64,000 nt of DNA from Aestuariivirga sp. (GCA_030680855.1 JAUXUN010000082.1:1-64000); one strand, 5' to 3'; shown: positions 17,382-27,103, counted from the first letter of the stretch. Translations and numbers: made by a program. The notes: generated by a model from the letters alone, not told the origin.

Positions 17382-17413
17382 AAACCCGTTATCTCAATGA
17401 GATAGCGGGGTTT
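17382..17413 (+). terminator. Rho-independent terminator of the former tRNA-fMet gene
   Basis: Hairpin with arms AAACCCGTTATCTC (17382-17395) and GAGATAGCGGGGTTT (17399-17413), loop AAT, one bulge and one G-T pair, then TTCCTT. It begins a few bases after the CCA end and presumably belonged to the tRNA gene whose 3' end is here. Confidence 0.75.
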
Positions 17414-17511
17414 CCTTATGCGTTTCGTGTTTGTAGCAAACCTGCCAAGCCATTGCCACCGGAAATCTGCTTCAAGGTCTCAGGCCCATTTGTCCATCAA
17501 GAGCAACGAAG

Positions 17512-20301
17512 TCACTTTGGCTGCAACTTGATTGCAGGCTTGGAACCGCTGAGTATGTAGAGAATAGCCTCAAGAATGATGCCATTGGTGTTGACATCAG
17601 TGTGATCCGTTGCCTTGAATGAGCTCTCATAAATCCCGGAAGCAAAGCCAATGCCGTTCGTGAGCCCGACAGTGCGTGCAGTGTCATAAAGTTTTCTGGA
17701 ATACTGGCCAGGACGCGCCGCCAGCCAGAGAAAGCAGCCTTTGGTGCTGATGGTCCTAAAGCTTTGCTTTCGTTTTTCACCAAGTGACTCCGAGTCAGGA
17801 GGCAAGTCAACCTCCCACGACCCACCATCCGGTTTCAACTGGTAGCCCTGATAGGTGAACCACGGAGCACGGTCAGCCGGCCCTTCCGAGGCGCAAGTCA
17901 ATATGCCCGTTTCCTTGTGACGCGCAATCTGGGCCGCGAGGAGAAGGTCAGCCGCCAGCGTACCATGATCTGTTGAGCCAACTTCAATCTGTTCCGTCGT
18001 GATCGGTTCGGTGGCGATTCGACCATATTCTTGCAATTCTTCAATAAAGCGGAGAGTGGCGTCCATGTTCGCCAGTGGATTGGCCTCTGTATAAATCGGC
18101 AGGACCGGATATCCCCACAGCCGATACCCCTGTGCGGCGTATTGCGCATATGAGCTCTTGTGGACCGAGGTCGCCTTGCGGCCAAGGAGATCGTGCATTC
18201 TTCCTTCAATTATTGAAGCCCCCAAGTCCCAAGAGTTGACGATTTTTGAAATCCTGAATTCCTGGTTTGTCACCTGGTCGAGTACCTTGAGCGCAATCAA
18301 GAGGCGTCCGGTGTCTGCCGAGTCAAATCCTCCCCTCGCACCACCGGTGCCCTTGAGCGGATGTTCGGTCGCCGGCAAGAATGATGACCGCCTCTTATAC
18401 CGTGCGGTTCTGACAAAGCGCAGGATACTCGTGATTGCTTCTTCAAACCGCTGTTGAGAGATGAACCCCAGCCGTTGGGCGGAGATCGTTGCCATGATCA
18501 TCGACGCGACGTCCCACATTGTCGCAAATGGGTAACCCTTTATCTGGTTGCCTTCCAGCCAGCCTGTGGCGGGGGCCAGACCCTTGTATTTTTTCTGCCA
18601 CCTGTCGAAATACTGCCACGCCACTGCGGCAGCCTTCACAAGCTCATCATGGCTGGGCAGGCTGCTTTCTCCCTCCAGCCGGTCGTTTACGCCGACCTCG
18701 TATCGTGCGGTCTGCACCCGTTCCAAAGCTGGGATTACCGGCATCACCTTATCGTAATACTGCCGAAAGTTGGTTAGTTGTGTTTTGCGCTCCTGGGACA
18801 AGAGGTCAAGGGTATCAAACACCGCACGAAATTTGCTGGCGCTATTCATTGTTTGCGGATGGAGCATCAACACGGCATCGTTGCGCGAACCTATGAAACG
18901 CGCGATGTCGGCCGGTTCGTGGTATGCAATATCATTGCCCCAACTCTTTTCCGGACCAATGGTATGAGAGGCATGAAGGATGCCAAATTCATCAAGCCCC
19001 CAAAACCAGTTGAAATTTCCATGCTCGGAACTAAACACTTTCCCGCCGTACTGCTGATAGGCCCTCAGCGTGGCGGCATCGTAGACGTTGTTGGGCGGGA
19101 TGTAGGTCAAAGGCTCGCGGCCGGAAACATCTTGCAGGCTCGTTATGCCATACCCGATGACTTCTCTATTGAAGTCATCAGTCTGGCCAAGGAGCTCATT
19201 TGGCAAATGGGCTTGTCCATGTGTGGCAAAGTCGTAGATTGGGTTTTCCGACAGCTTGCGCAAATAATTCTTGCTGAGGTCATCATTGGCCAGTGGAACC
19301 ACACCACCCGGAATCACAGCTTGGGAGATTGGTATTCCCCGCGACAGCAGTTCAGCCACCACCAGCTTGTGATTGGAATCGGTGGCATTGGAGAGCCGGA
19401 AGTCATCCACGCGAACGATGACGTAACGCGCTGGGCCCGGCATGGACAGTTTGTACAGTTCATAAGGCAAGATCGAATAAACGGTTTGGGCGGCCCATAG
19501 GGATGCCAGATGCCGCGCCAGCTGCGTTGCGTAGGAGGCGATGTCGGCGCTGCGACTGGACCCAAGGTCGGAAAGTGAAAATGTTACGACGATCGGTTCG
19601 GGTGATCGGCTTTCGAATTGTATTGCAGCGGCAATTTTCGCCGGTGAGCGAGGCGATGATGTCAGCGTGCCGGCAAATGTCTTGGCAAGGCCGCTTGAGG
19701 TCTTCCAATAGCCGCGACTGGCCGGCACGGTTTCATTGGCTGTTTGCGGTAAGTGAATGACCGTACGGATACCGGCGGCGCGCAGGCCCGACAGGTCTTC
19801 AAGCGACCCCACGAGCGTGCGCGTGGTAAGCGTGGACGCCATGACGACCGGCTGCACATAACAGTCCCCCATCGCGTTGATTGCCTTCGTCAGGGCGGCT
19901 TGGCTGTTGCTCGCCTGACGTAATTGCCCATAGGGGGACAATGCAGGCAAATCGCGAACATCGACCGCCAATTCGAGCTGCGCTGGAAATTTGTCCAGCG
20001 CATCACGCAACGACCTTGATATCGCATCCAGGGGCGACATAGCCGTGCCATTGGCGAGAAACGGATTGACGCTGAGCACCACGGCGAGGCCGGCTCTAAC
20101 AAAAGGTTCGGTAACCGAGGTCAGCAGGGCGGGCGATGTAGCCGGGTCAATGCCAGTGATTACCAAGAGCAGGGCGGGCGCTGACTCCCCCGCCCGGCCG
20201 GGTGAAGCCGCAAATCCACTGGCAAGAACTGGCAGGGCGAGGCCGCCAAGCAAAACCGACCGGCGCGAGAGCCCATTATGGGAACCTGACCTTCCACTCA
20301 T
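17512..20301 (-). CDS. Exported DUF2334-type deacetylase-like / DUF3131 multidomain protein
   Basis: 929 residues. N-terminus has a Tat-type signal (SRRSVLLGGLALPVLASG). The middle (about residues 310-500) resembles polysaccharide deacetylases of the DUF2334/NodB-like type: YVIVRVDDFRL (metal Asp pair), DFATHGQAHLP (metal His) and LMLHPQTMN. The last third (from about 545) resembles DUF3131: VAWQYFDRWQKKYKGLAP, then ARGGFDSADTGRLLIALKVL, a helical glycosidase-like module. The ATG overlaps the stop of the GT2 gene by 4 bp (ATGA), so synthesis and processing are coupled. I infer periplasmic trimming or deacetylation of the polymer made by the GT2; enzymatic activity is not proven by the sequence. 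Confidence 0.72.
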   Translation of the reverse strand: MSGRSGSHNGLSRRSVLLGGLALPVLASGFAASPGRAGESAPALLLVITGIDPATSPALLTSVTEPFVRAGLAVVLSVNPFLANGTAMSPLDAISRSLRDALDKFPAQLELAVDVRDLPALSPYGQLRQASNSQAALTKAINAMGDCYVQPVVMASTLTTRTLVGSLEDLSGLRAAGIRTVIHLPQTANETVPASRGYWKTSSGLAKTFAGTLTSSPRSPAKIAAAIQFESRSPEPIVVTFSLSDLGSSRSADIASYATQLARHLASLWAAQTVYSILPYELYKLSMPGPARYVIVRVDDFRLSNATDSNHKLVVAELLSRGIPISQAVIPGGVVPLANDDLSKNYLRKLSENPIYDFATHGQAHLPNELLGQTDDFNREVIGYGITSLQDVSGREPLTYIPPNNVYDAATLRAYQQYGGKVFSSEHGNFNWFWGLDEFGILHASHTIGPEKSWGNDIAYHEPADIARFIGSRNDAVLMLHPQTMNSASKFRAVFDTLDLLSQERKTQLTNFRQYYDKVMPVIPALERVQTARYEVGVNDRLEGESSLPSHDELVKAAAVAWQYFDRWQKKYKGLAPATGWLEGNQIKGYPFATMWDVASMIMATISAQRLGFISQQRFEEAITSILRFVRTARYKRRSSFLPATEHPLKGTGGARGGFDSADTGRLLIALKVLDQVTNQEFRISKIVNSWDLGASIIEGRMHDLLGRKATSVHKSSYAQYAAQGYRLWGYPVLPIYTEANPLANMDATLRFIEELQEYGRIATEPITTEQIEVGSTDHGTLAADLLLAAQIARHKETGILTCASEGPADRAPWFTYQGYQLKPDGGSWEVDLPPDSESLGEKRKQSFRTISTKGCFLWLAARPGQYSRKLYDTARTVGLTNGIGFASGIYESSFKATDHTDVNTNGIILEAILYILSGSKPAIKLQPK

Positions 20302-21572
20302 GCCGATGGTTCCTTGTGAAGGCTATCGAAGCGGCGCTCAGGGCTGATCCAACGACCGTCCGACTTGGCCGAAAAGGATTTTATGAAGGCGGCCATGAAA
20401 AGAGAGGCATCCAGAATACGGATAAACGGAAATACCGGTGCGTAGAGAAACAACGATAGCCGCCGCTCGATTATGGCCGTGACCGCCGTCAAAGCGAAGT
20501 CGATTGCGATAAAGGCAAGAAAAACATCAACAGGCGACACCTGGCGAATTGCCAGATCTGACATCGAAAACGCAACACTCTCCCACCCCGTCAAAAGGTA
20601 GGCAAGAACGAAAAATGGCAAGGCAATCAGGTAGGCGCTGAAAAGGGCAAGTTCGAGGAGCAGAGGCAAGAGTGCAAGCCAAAACCGGCTGGGCCAGAAT
20701 CCGTTACGCAAAACGGTTTGCCAGAAGCCAAGATACCACCGCATTACCTGCTTTCTGTAGTCGCCAAGCCCAGCAGGATCTTCCGAAGTGCACCTCACTT
20801 TAGGTGAATAGGCAATGCGCCCGAGGCGTTTGCGGTGGACCTCAAAAGTCATGTTGAAATCTTCGATGACGAGTCCTGGGGCAGCAATGTCGATCTCCCG
20901 TAAGGCCGTTGTGCGGTATATGCTGGCAAAGCCCGGTGCGATATAGCTTACGTTAACGACGCGCCAACTGTGGCCATACTGAAATGCGGCCTGGAGCAAC
21001 CGATAAAGGCGGGTGCGATAGGCGGTGAAAATCAGACTTGGCGTCAGCCAGCGCTGCGCGGGCCAACGTGACAGAACATGACCCGCAATGGCCGCGACCT
21101 TAGGGTCTCGCAACATAGGCAGGGAGTGCCTGAAGTATCCAGGGTCAATCTCCGAGTCGGCGTCGAGAATGAGAACCGCTTTAAAGCGATTGCAAAGGTC
21201 ATTGGCGCGAATGGCATGGGTAATTGCGTTGGCCTTTCCGCCGTTTGGCCAAATGTCATCGACATGGCAGCCAGCAGCTCGGGCTATGGCAACTGTCTGA
21301 TCACGCGAACCATCGCTTGCAACATAGACCTGACTGAGGGGAATGACCACCTGCAGCGCGCGCAGGCACTTCGGCAGGGCCGTCTCCTCATTGTGCGCGG
21401 GAATGACAACTGCCACATTCGCCAGAGTTACTGGATCATGAACAGAGATCACGCCCAAACGGCACTCGCTTATATAACGGAGCAGCCCGACAAAGCCCCA
21501 GAACAGGACATTCACTCCGATAGCTGAACCCATCGCGAGAAGCATCAGGTTGTTGATGGTTTGATCGTGCAT
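20298..21572 (-). CDS. Membrane glycosyltransferase family 2 (polysaccharide synthase)
   Basis: 424 residues. TM helix at residues 8-30, cytosolic GT-A domain with VVIPAHNEETALPKCL, SDGSRDQT, ILDADSEIDPG (metal-binding DxD), VIEDFNMTFE (catalytic Asp region) and QVMRW (the Q/RxxRW motif of processive synthases), then three or more C-terminal TM segments between about 290 and 400. This is the plan of processive synthases such as PgaC, HasA and cellulose synthase. Gene order places it between a UDP-sugar epimerase/decarboxylase and a deacetylase-like protein. The sugar is unknown. Confidence 0.85.
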   Translation of the reverse strand: MHDQTINNLMLLAMGSAIGVNVLFWGFVGLLRYISECRLGVISVHDPVTLANVAVVIPAHNEETALPKCLRALQVVIPLSQVYVASDGSRDQTVAIARAAGCHVDDIWPNGGKANAITHAIRANDLCNRFKAVLILDADSEIDPGYFRHSLPMLRDPKVAAIAGHVLSRWPAQRWLTPSLIFTAYRTRLYRLLQAAFQYGHSWRVVNVSYIAPGFASIYRTTALREIDIAAPGLVIEDFNMTFEVHRKRLGRIAYSPKVRCTSEDPAGLGDYRKQVMRWYLGFWQTVLRNGFWPSRFWLALLPLLLELALFSAYLIALPFFVLAYLLTGWESVAFSMSDLAIRQVSPVDVFLAFIAIDFALTAVTAIIERRLSLFLYAPVFPFIRILDASLFMAAFIKSFSAKSDGRWISPERRFDSLHKEPSA

Positions 21573-21624
21573 GCAGAGCTATCTCCAGGACCAAATTTAG
21601 CTTTTGGAGAGGGTCAAGCAATTT

Positions 21625-22656
21625 TCATGCCGCGACAGAGTGGTCTGTCCGCGTAGTTGCCGGATTCTGTCCGTTTTGCCGCGCCACAGAATACCCAGGC
21701 GTCATCTGCATATGTTTGATGCTCTGTTTCAGACCAGTTGCAAGTGATGTTTTTGGTGCCCAACCCAGTGCCCTGATTTTTCGCGTATCTGGCAAACGGC
21801 GATCATGATCAGCAATAAAGTGTGGTTTGCGGACCACCTCGGACCTGCTTCCCGTAGCCCGCAGGATCTCTGCGGCGAGTTCGGCGATGGTGATTTCGGT
21901 TTCACCGCCAATGTTATAAACTTCTCCCTCGCAATGTTGATTCATAACCAGTGCGAAGCCATCGATGAGATCGCGCACATTAAGGAAGGAACGAGTCTGC
22001 GACCCGTCGCCATACATTGTTAAAGGGAGCTGGTTTAGAGCACGCGTCAGCATCTGTGGTATGACCCTCTGGTCATTTTTCGACATAAAGGGGCCGTAGG
22101 TATTGAAGATTCGGACGATGCGCGCATCGACGCCGTAACGCCGGGCATAATAGGCAGTAGCCGCCTCGCCAAATCTTTTGCCCTCCTCGTATGGGCTGCG
22201 CAAACCTACTGGGTCCACGTTCCCTGAATAATCCTCAGACTGCGGAAATTTCTCTGGATTGCCATAAACCTCGGCGGTGCTTGCAAATAAATATCGGGCC
22301 CGTGACTGCTCTGCCACGCGCAGCAGGTTGAGCGTCCCGGTGGAAGAGGCAATCATCATCTCCTCGCCTAGCACCGCTATGTTGGGAACGCCGGTGGGAC
22401 ATGCGAGATTGTAAATTTCGCTGTAGCGCTCGCGCTGCAATCGTGATGCAATGCCGGTATCCGCGATGTCGCCGTGGATGAACCTGAAGTCCTGGTTCGT
22501 GAGCAGCGGAGCAAGATTGGCCGATTCTCCGGTTATGAGTGAATCAACACAGTCGACTTTGTGCCCTTGGGTCAGGCATTCCCGCACGAGGTTGCTGCCG
22601 ACGAAGCCTGCCCCGCCTGCAATCAAGATCTTCTTACGACGCGATGTATTGCGCAT
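21625..22656 (-). CDS. NAD-dependent epimerase/dehydratase, UDP-glucuronate decarboxylase-like
   Basis: Extended SDR of 343 residues that would interconvert a nucleotide sugar. NAD motif ILIAGGAGFVGSNLVRE at residues 10-26, catalytic Ser/Thr region FASTAEVYGNPE, catalytic YxxxK in SPYEEGKR near 160, and RIFNTYGPFM. VCGDI-like HGDIAD and the NTYGP pattern are closest to UDP-xylose synthase/UDP-glucuronate decarboxylases. The start at 22656 (MRNTSRR) lacks a clear ribosome site; an ATG 15 codons upstream is also possible. Paired with a divergent nucleotide-sugar dehydrogenase that could supply its UDP-uronic acid substrate. Confidence 0.8.
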   Translation of the reverse strand: MRNTSRRKKILIAGGAGFVGSNLVRECLTQGHKVDCVDSLITGESANLAPLLTNQDFRFIHGDIADTGIASRLQRERYSEIYNLACPTGVPNIAVLGEEMMIASSTGTLNLLRVAEQSRARYLFASTAEVYGNPEKFPQSEDYSGNVDPVGLRSPYEEGKRFGEAATAYYARRYGVDARIVRIFNTYGPFMSKNDQRVIPQMLTRALNQLPLTMYGDGSQTRSFLNVRDLIDGFALVMNQHCEGEVYNIGGETEITIAELAAEILRATGSRSEVVRKPHFIADHDRRLPDTRKIRALGWAPKTSLATGLKQSIKHMQMTPGYSVARQNGQNPATTRTDHSVAA

Positions 22657-22925
22657 TTTTTTACCATCGTTAGCCGGGAGAGGGCCATATCCCGGGCACA
22701 AGTCGCATCTGCCTGCCAGTTATCCAATTTGGTAAATGCAAGTCAATTTTTAACTACCGGATTAGTGAATCATTAAGGTTAATCGAGCGTCCGCCTGATG
22801 TATGCCGCGCCTCCTCCGGCCCCGGTGCGGATATTGCATGTTTTTCGCCGAGCCACGGCGCCAGGGCCATACCAGGGCACCGGGCTGTATTGGAATGGGC
22901 CACGGGGGTCGAAGGAGAAACATTG

Positions 22926-24263
22926 ATGCTGGCGCTCGCAGAATTTACCAAACTCAAGCAACTGATTGAATCCCGCAAAGCTACGATTGGCGTATGCGGT
23001 TTGGGTTATGTTGGTTTGCCACTCGCCGTTGCGACCAGCCAGGCCGGATTCAAGGTTTTGGGCTTTGACATCGATGAATCCAAAATGATTCAGGTAAACA
23101 TGGGACAGTCCTATCTTGGTTCGGTTTCTTCGGATGCCCTTGTGCCGCTGGTCAAAACGAAAAGGCTTCGTGTCACCAACAACTTCAAGAAGCTTGCCGC
23201 CTGTGACGTCATTATCATATGTGTCCCCACGCCTCTCACCGTGAACCGCGAGCCGGATCTGTCCTATGTTCAACGGACAGCCAAGGCGATTGCAGGCTGT
23301 CTTCGTTTGGGACAGTTGGTGGTGTTGGAGTCCACTTCATACCCAGGGACAACCAGCCATGTTGTGAAACCCATTTTGCTGCAGACCGGGCTTATTGCCG
23401 GGCAAGACTTCTTCCTGGGGTTCTCGCCCGAACGCGAGGATCCTGGCAACATTGACTTTGCCACGGCCACCATTCCAAAAATTGTAGCCGGTGAGGGTGC
23501 GGAGGCAGGCGAGTTGACAGCCCTGTTCTACAAGTCGGTTGTTGACCGGGTTGTCGTCGTTAGTTCTAACGAAACTGCCGAGGCCGTTAAGATTACCGAG
23601 AATGTGTTCCGCGCGGTCAACATTGCCTTGGTGAATGAGCTAAAAGTCATTTTCGCTGCAATGGATATCGACATTTGGGAAGTCATTGAGGCGGCCAAAA
23701 CGAAGCCTTTTGGGTTTATGCCTTTCTATCCCGGTCCAGGTCTTGGAGGCCATTGTATTCCCATTGACCCATTCTATCTCGCTTGGAAGGCCAGAGAGTT
23801 TGGAGTTCCTACCCGCTTCATCGAATTGGCTGGAGAAATCAACACGGCAATGCCGCACTATGTGATAAATCGCCTGGTCGAAACACTCGATGGCAGATGC
23901 GCGAAGACTTTGAGTGCTGCACGTATCCTGATCCTGGGTGTGGCCTACAAGAAAAACGTCTCCGATATTCGGGAAAGCCCTGCCCTCAAGTTGATGGAAC
24001 TCTTGGAAAAGCGGGGAGCGAAGGTCGATTTTCACGATCCTCACGTCGATGAGATGCCCAAGACACGCGAGCATCCTGATTTTACAGGGCGGAGATCGGT
24101 GCCATTTGGCTCCCGCAGCATTCGTGCTTACGATGCGGTGGTAGTTGTGACTGATCATGACTGCATTGAGTATCAGTATCTGGAAAAGGCCAAGATTGTT
24201 GTCGACACGCGCAATGCATGTGCCAAGCGAGGCTTGAGTCTGGCTAATGTCGTTAAGGCCTGA
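22926..24263 (+). CDS. UDP-glucose/GDP-mannose-family nucleotide-sugar 6-dehydrogenase
   Basis: 445 residues; oxidises the C6 alcohol of a nucleotide sugar to a uronic acid with two NAD+. N-terminal GVCGLGYVGLPLAVATSQAG, middle LESTSYPGTT and GFSPEREDPGN, dimer helix AVKITENVFRAVNIALVNEL, catalytic Cys in PGPGLGGHCIPIDPFYL near residue 280, and C-terminal domain ILILGVAYKKNVSDIRESP. The GHCIPIDP variant is typical of the UDP-HexNAc dehydrogenases (WbpA/TviB/WecC side). GAAGGAGA sits 7 bp before the chosen ATG. It is divergent from the epimerase gene across a 269-bp gap. Confidence 0.88.
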   Translation: MLALAEFTKLKQLIESRKATIGVCGLGYVGLPLAVATSQAGFKVLGFDIDESKMIQVNMGQSYLGSVSSDALVPLVKTKRLRVTNNFKKLAACDVIIICVPTPLTVNREPDLSYVQRTAKAIAGCLRLGQLVVLESTSYPGTTSHVVKPILLQTGLIAGQDFFLGFSPEREDPGNIDFATATIPKIVAGEGAEAGELTALFYKSVVDRVVVVSSNETAEAVKITENVFRAVNIALVNELKVIFAAMDIDIWEVIEAAKTKPFGFMPFYPGPGLGGHCIPIDPFYLAWKAREFGVPTRFIELAGEINTAMPHYVINRLVETLDGRCAKTLSAARILILGVAYKKNVSDIRESPALKLMELLEKRGAKVDFHDPHVDEMPKTREHPDFTGRRSVPFGSRSIRAYDAVVVVTDHDCIEYQYLEKAKIVVDTRNACAKRGLSLANVVKA

Positions 24264-24392
24264 CCCTGAAATCGGAACCAAATGTGTGCATCTCGAAGCG
24301 TTTTAACACTGGTCTTGTTTAAACCCCCTATTACGAACTAACCTCCAAACCTGCGTGATCACGATTGGCCTGAAGGGGATGAGCCAAGGCTC

Positions 24393-26516
24393 ATGAAGCT
24401 GCGACCTGCATTGAAGGCCATTCTGTTTGGCGTGACTATCGTTGCCGTGCTGGTGGCGTTGCGCTGGACGGATTTCAGCACCTTGCGATCCGTCCGTGAT
24501 TTCGCCTTCGACCAGTTCCAGCGCCTGGCGCCCCGCGCTTACGAACCCACGCCCGTCCGTATCATCGATATTGACGAGCGCTCCCTCAAGATCCTTGGCC
24601 AATGGCCCTGGCCGCGCACCCTGGTTGCAAAGCTGTCATCCCGCCTGAACGAGCTCGGCGCGGCGGTGGTAGCCTTCGACGTACTCTTTGCCGAACCCGA
24701 CCGCCTCTCGCCGAAAAACATCATGGCCGGACAGGACAGCGTGGATCCAGCCATCATTGCGGGCCTGCGAGACAATGATGCCGTCCTCGCGACCCAATTC
24801 GCCCTGCAGCCGGTGGTCCTCGGCTTTGCCACCAACGTGAATTCGCCCACCATGCCCAAGGTCAAGGCAGGCTTCGCATTCACCGGCGAAAGCCCGCTGC
24901 TTGCGCCACCGCCGCTTGCCGGGGCAACACCGCCCTTGCCCATCCTGGAAGATGCCGCCGCGGGTATTGGCGACATCAGCATGAACGCCAACGCTGACTC
25001 AACCATTGTCCGTACCATTTCACTGTTTCGCTCCGATGGAAAACAACTCTATCCGTCACTCGTCATGGAGGCCCTGCGTGTGGCCCAAGGCGCCTCCACC
25101 TACATCATCGCCAATGCTCCCGAACGTGAGGGCTCCATTGCCACGGCGCGGGTCGGTGACTTCGAAGTGCCGACGACATCCGCCGGCGAATTGCAAATTT
25201 ATACCAGTCCGGAAAGGGCCGACCGCTATGTCTCCGCCGGCGACGTGCTGTCGGGCGATGACGCCAAATTGCGGCCTCTCATTGAAGGCAATATCGTGCT
25301 GGTCGGCACATCTTCGGCAGGCCTCCTCGATATCCGCACCACCACGCTCGGACAGAATGTGCCGGGGGTCTCGCTTCATGCCCAGGCCATTGAACAAATT
25401 CTCACCAAAAATTTCCTCACCCGGCCCGATTGGGCCGACGGGCTTGAAATCATCGCCATCGCATTGCTGGGCCTGGCCGTGGTGCTGCTCACCGCCCTCG
25501 TGTCGCCATGGATCGCCGTCACCACGGGAATTGCAATGTCCGGCGCGGCACTTCTCGCGTCGTGGCTGGCCTTCCGCAACGGCGGGCTGCTGATTGATCC
25601 GACCTATCCTGTGGCAACCGCACTTGCGTCGCAATTCGCCGTCATGGGTTTCCGCTTCCTTACAACCGACCAGGAGCGGCGTCACATCCGCAAGGCCTTC
25701 GGCCAGCATGTGTCGCCGGCCGTTCTGGCCCGCGCGGAAAATCAGCCGGAAGCCATGCTCCTCGGCGGCGTGGACCGGGAAATAACCCTGATGTTCATGG
25801 ATATCCGCGATTTCACCACAATCAGCGAAGGCATGCCGCCGACCGATCTTGTGAGCTTCCTCAACAAGCTGCTCACTGGCCTGAGCCGCCATGTCATGGC
25901 CAGCGAGGGCACCCTCGACAAGTTCATCGGCGATTCAATCATGGCGTTCTGGAACGCCCCGGTCGATGTCGCAGAACATCCGGTGCGAGCAGCTCTTTGT
26001 GCGCTGGCCATGCGCGACACGTTGCGGGAAATGAACGAGCAGGATGCCTTGGGCCTCAACCGGCCCCTTGCTATTGGCATCGGCCTCAATACCGGCATCG
26101 CCTGCGTCGGCAACATGGGGGCCGAGAGCAGGTTCAACTATTCAGCGGTTGGCGATGCCGTGAACACGACGGCCCGCATCGAAGCCGCATCAAAAGAACT
26201 GGCCTTCGATATTCTTGTGTCCGCTTCAACTGCGGAGAGCCTGAAGGGCTTCGCCCTGCTCGACGCCGGCTCCCACGCGTTAAAGGGAAAATCGGAACGC
26301 ATCAGGCTGTTCCTGCTTTTGGGCGATGCGAAACTTGCGCAAACGCCTGAATTTCTGAAGTTGCACGAAGTCCACGCAAATATCCTAAAGGCGTTGCCCG
26401 GTGCGCCTGCGGCAAAGGCCAAAATACTTCGCGCCGAGGCAATCGAAGCGGCAAGTTCCATTAAGCCGGACCTGAAAAAGTTTTATGATCGGCTGGCGGC
26501 AAGCAACCTGCTTTGA
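24393..26516 (+). CDS. CHASE2-domain class III adenylate/guanylate cyclase
   Basis: 707 residues. N-terminal TM anchor (ILFGVTIVAVLVALRW), extracytoplasmic CHASE2 sensor domain to about residue 330 (FDVLFAEPDR, then TTTLGQNVPGVSLHAQAI), three TM segments at about 345-430, and a class III cyclase domain from about 460. Cyclase residues look complete: metal Asp in FMDIRDFT and FIGDSIMAFWN, base-specifying Lys in DKFIGD and Asp in SAVGDAVN (the adenine-type pair), and the transition-state Asn/Arg in VNTTARIE. So cAMP synthesis is the likely activity. It opens a block with a STAS protein, an RsbW-like kinase and a cNMP-binding PP2C on the same strand. Confidence 0.9.
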   Translation: MKLRPALKAILFGVTIVAVLVALRWTDFSTLRSVRDFAFDQFQRLAPRAYEPTPVRIIDIDERSLKILGQWPWPRTLVAKLSSRLNELGAAVVAFDVLFAEPDRLSPKNIMAGQDSVDPAIIAGLRDNDAVLATQFALQPVVLGFATNVNSPTMPKVKAGFAFTGESPLLAPPPLAGATPPLPILEDAAAGIGDISMNANADSTIVRTISLFRSDGKQLYPSLVMEALRVAQGASTYIIANAPEREGSIATARVGDFEVPTTSAGELQIYTSPERADRYVSAGDVLSGDDAKLRPLIEGNIVLVGTSSAGLLDIRTTTLGQNVPGVSLHAQAIEQILTKNFLTRPDWADGLEIIAIALLGLAVVLLTALVSPWIAVTTGIAMSGAALLASWLAFRNGGLLIDPTYPVATALASQFAVMGFRFLTTDQERRHIRKAFGQHVSPAVLARAENQPEAMLLGGVDREITLMFMDIRDFTTISEGMPPTDLVSFLNKLLTGLSRHVMASEGTLDKFIGDSIMAFWNAPVDVAEHPVRAALCALAMRDTLREMNEQDALGLNRPLAIGIGLNTGIACVGNMGAESRFNYSAVGDAVNTTARIEAASKELAFDILVSASTAESLKGFALLDAGSHALKGKSERIRLFLLLGDAKLAQTPEFLKLHEVHANILKALPGAPAAKAKILRAEAIEAASSIKPDLKKFYDRLAASNLL

Positions 26517-26532
26517 CGAGTTGAAGCTCCTG

Positions 26533-26925
26533 TCAGGCCGAGCTGACTACGATCGCGGCGATGGCAAGATAGGTGAGGTGGTGCAGGAACTGATCCGTTG
26601 CAAGGGCCCACCAGAACTCCCGCACGGCGATCGTCCAGCCCTTGATCTTGACGATGTTCTCCTTGGTGAAATCAATATGGTAGTGAACCACCATGTCGGC
26701 AACGGCGAGGGCAAGAACCAGCGTCCAGTCAAGCCCGAACCACGCCAGGGCGGCAATCGTCCCCAACCCATGAATCCCGGCATGCAGCAGGCCCAGGCGG
26801 TTGCCGTAGACCGACTTGCCGTCGACCATGGCCTTGGTCTGCAGGGGTCCGTCACAGATAAAATGCTTGATTTGCAGCAAAAGAATCAGAAAAAGCACGT
26901 CATTATTTGTCATCATGGCATCCAT
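26533..26925 (-). CDS. DUF3307-family membrane protein
   Basis: 130 residues with four hydrophobic segments. The pattern LLLQIKHFICDGPLQTKAMV, LHAGIHGLGTIAAL and DMVVHYHIDFTKENI, with conserved His and Asp near membrane faces, is typical of DUF3307 proteins, whose function is unknown. It is convergent with the cyclase gene (17 bp between stops). Neither ATG near the start has a strong ribosome site; the first is used. Confidence 0.7.
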   Translation of the reverse strand: MDAMMTNNDVLFLILLLQIKHFICDGPLQTKAMVDGKSVYGNRLGLLHAGIHGLGTIAALAWFGLDWTLVLALAVADMVVHYHIDFTKENIVKIKGWTIAVREFWWALATDQFLHHLTYLAIAAIVVSSA

Positions 26926-27103
26926 GGTTAGGCAAACTTGCAGGCGAGATCAATGCGTCCGAATGTGCTATCCCCGTTGCCTCCCAAAGGCTGCATGGCT
27001 GATGCCGGGCAGCAATGCGGACCTTCAAGGAGCCCTTCACGCTATTGTCATATATCTTCGATCTGGTATCCTTTCCAATGTCAATGTTCGATCTTGGCCG
27101 GGA

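Larger units (their letters stand above)
17150..17511. other. Interval between integrase and polysaccharide genes
   Basis: Apart from the GGGTAACA repeats, the tRNA-fMet fragment and its terminator, this 362-bp stretch holds no visible gene. Everything left of about 17333 is the likely end of an integrated element; the sequence from 17378 on is the likely original chromosome. Confidence 0.6.

Noticed and set aside
24393-26516. Receptor-type diguanylate cyclase
   Set aside because: No GGDEF motif; the sequence has class III cyclase residues instead.
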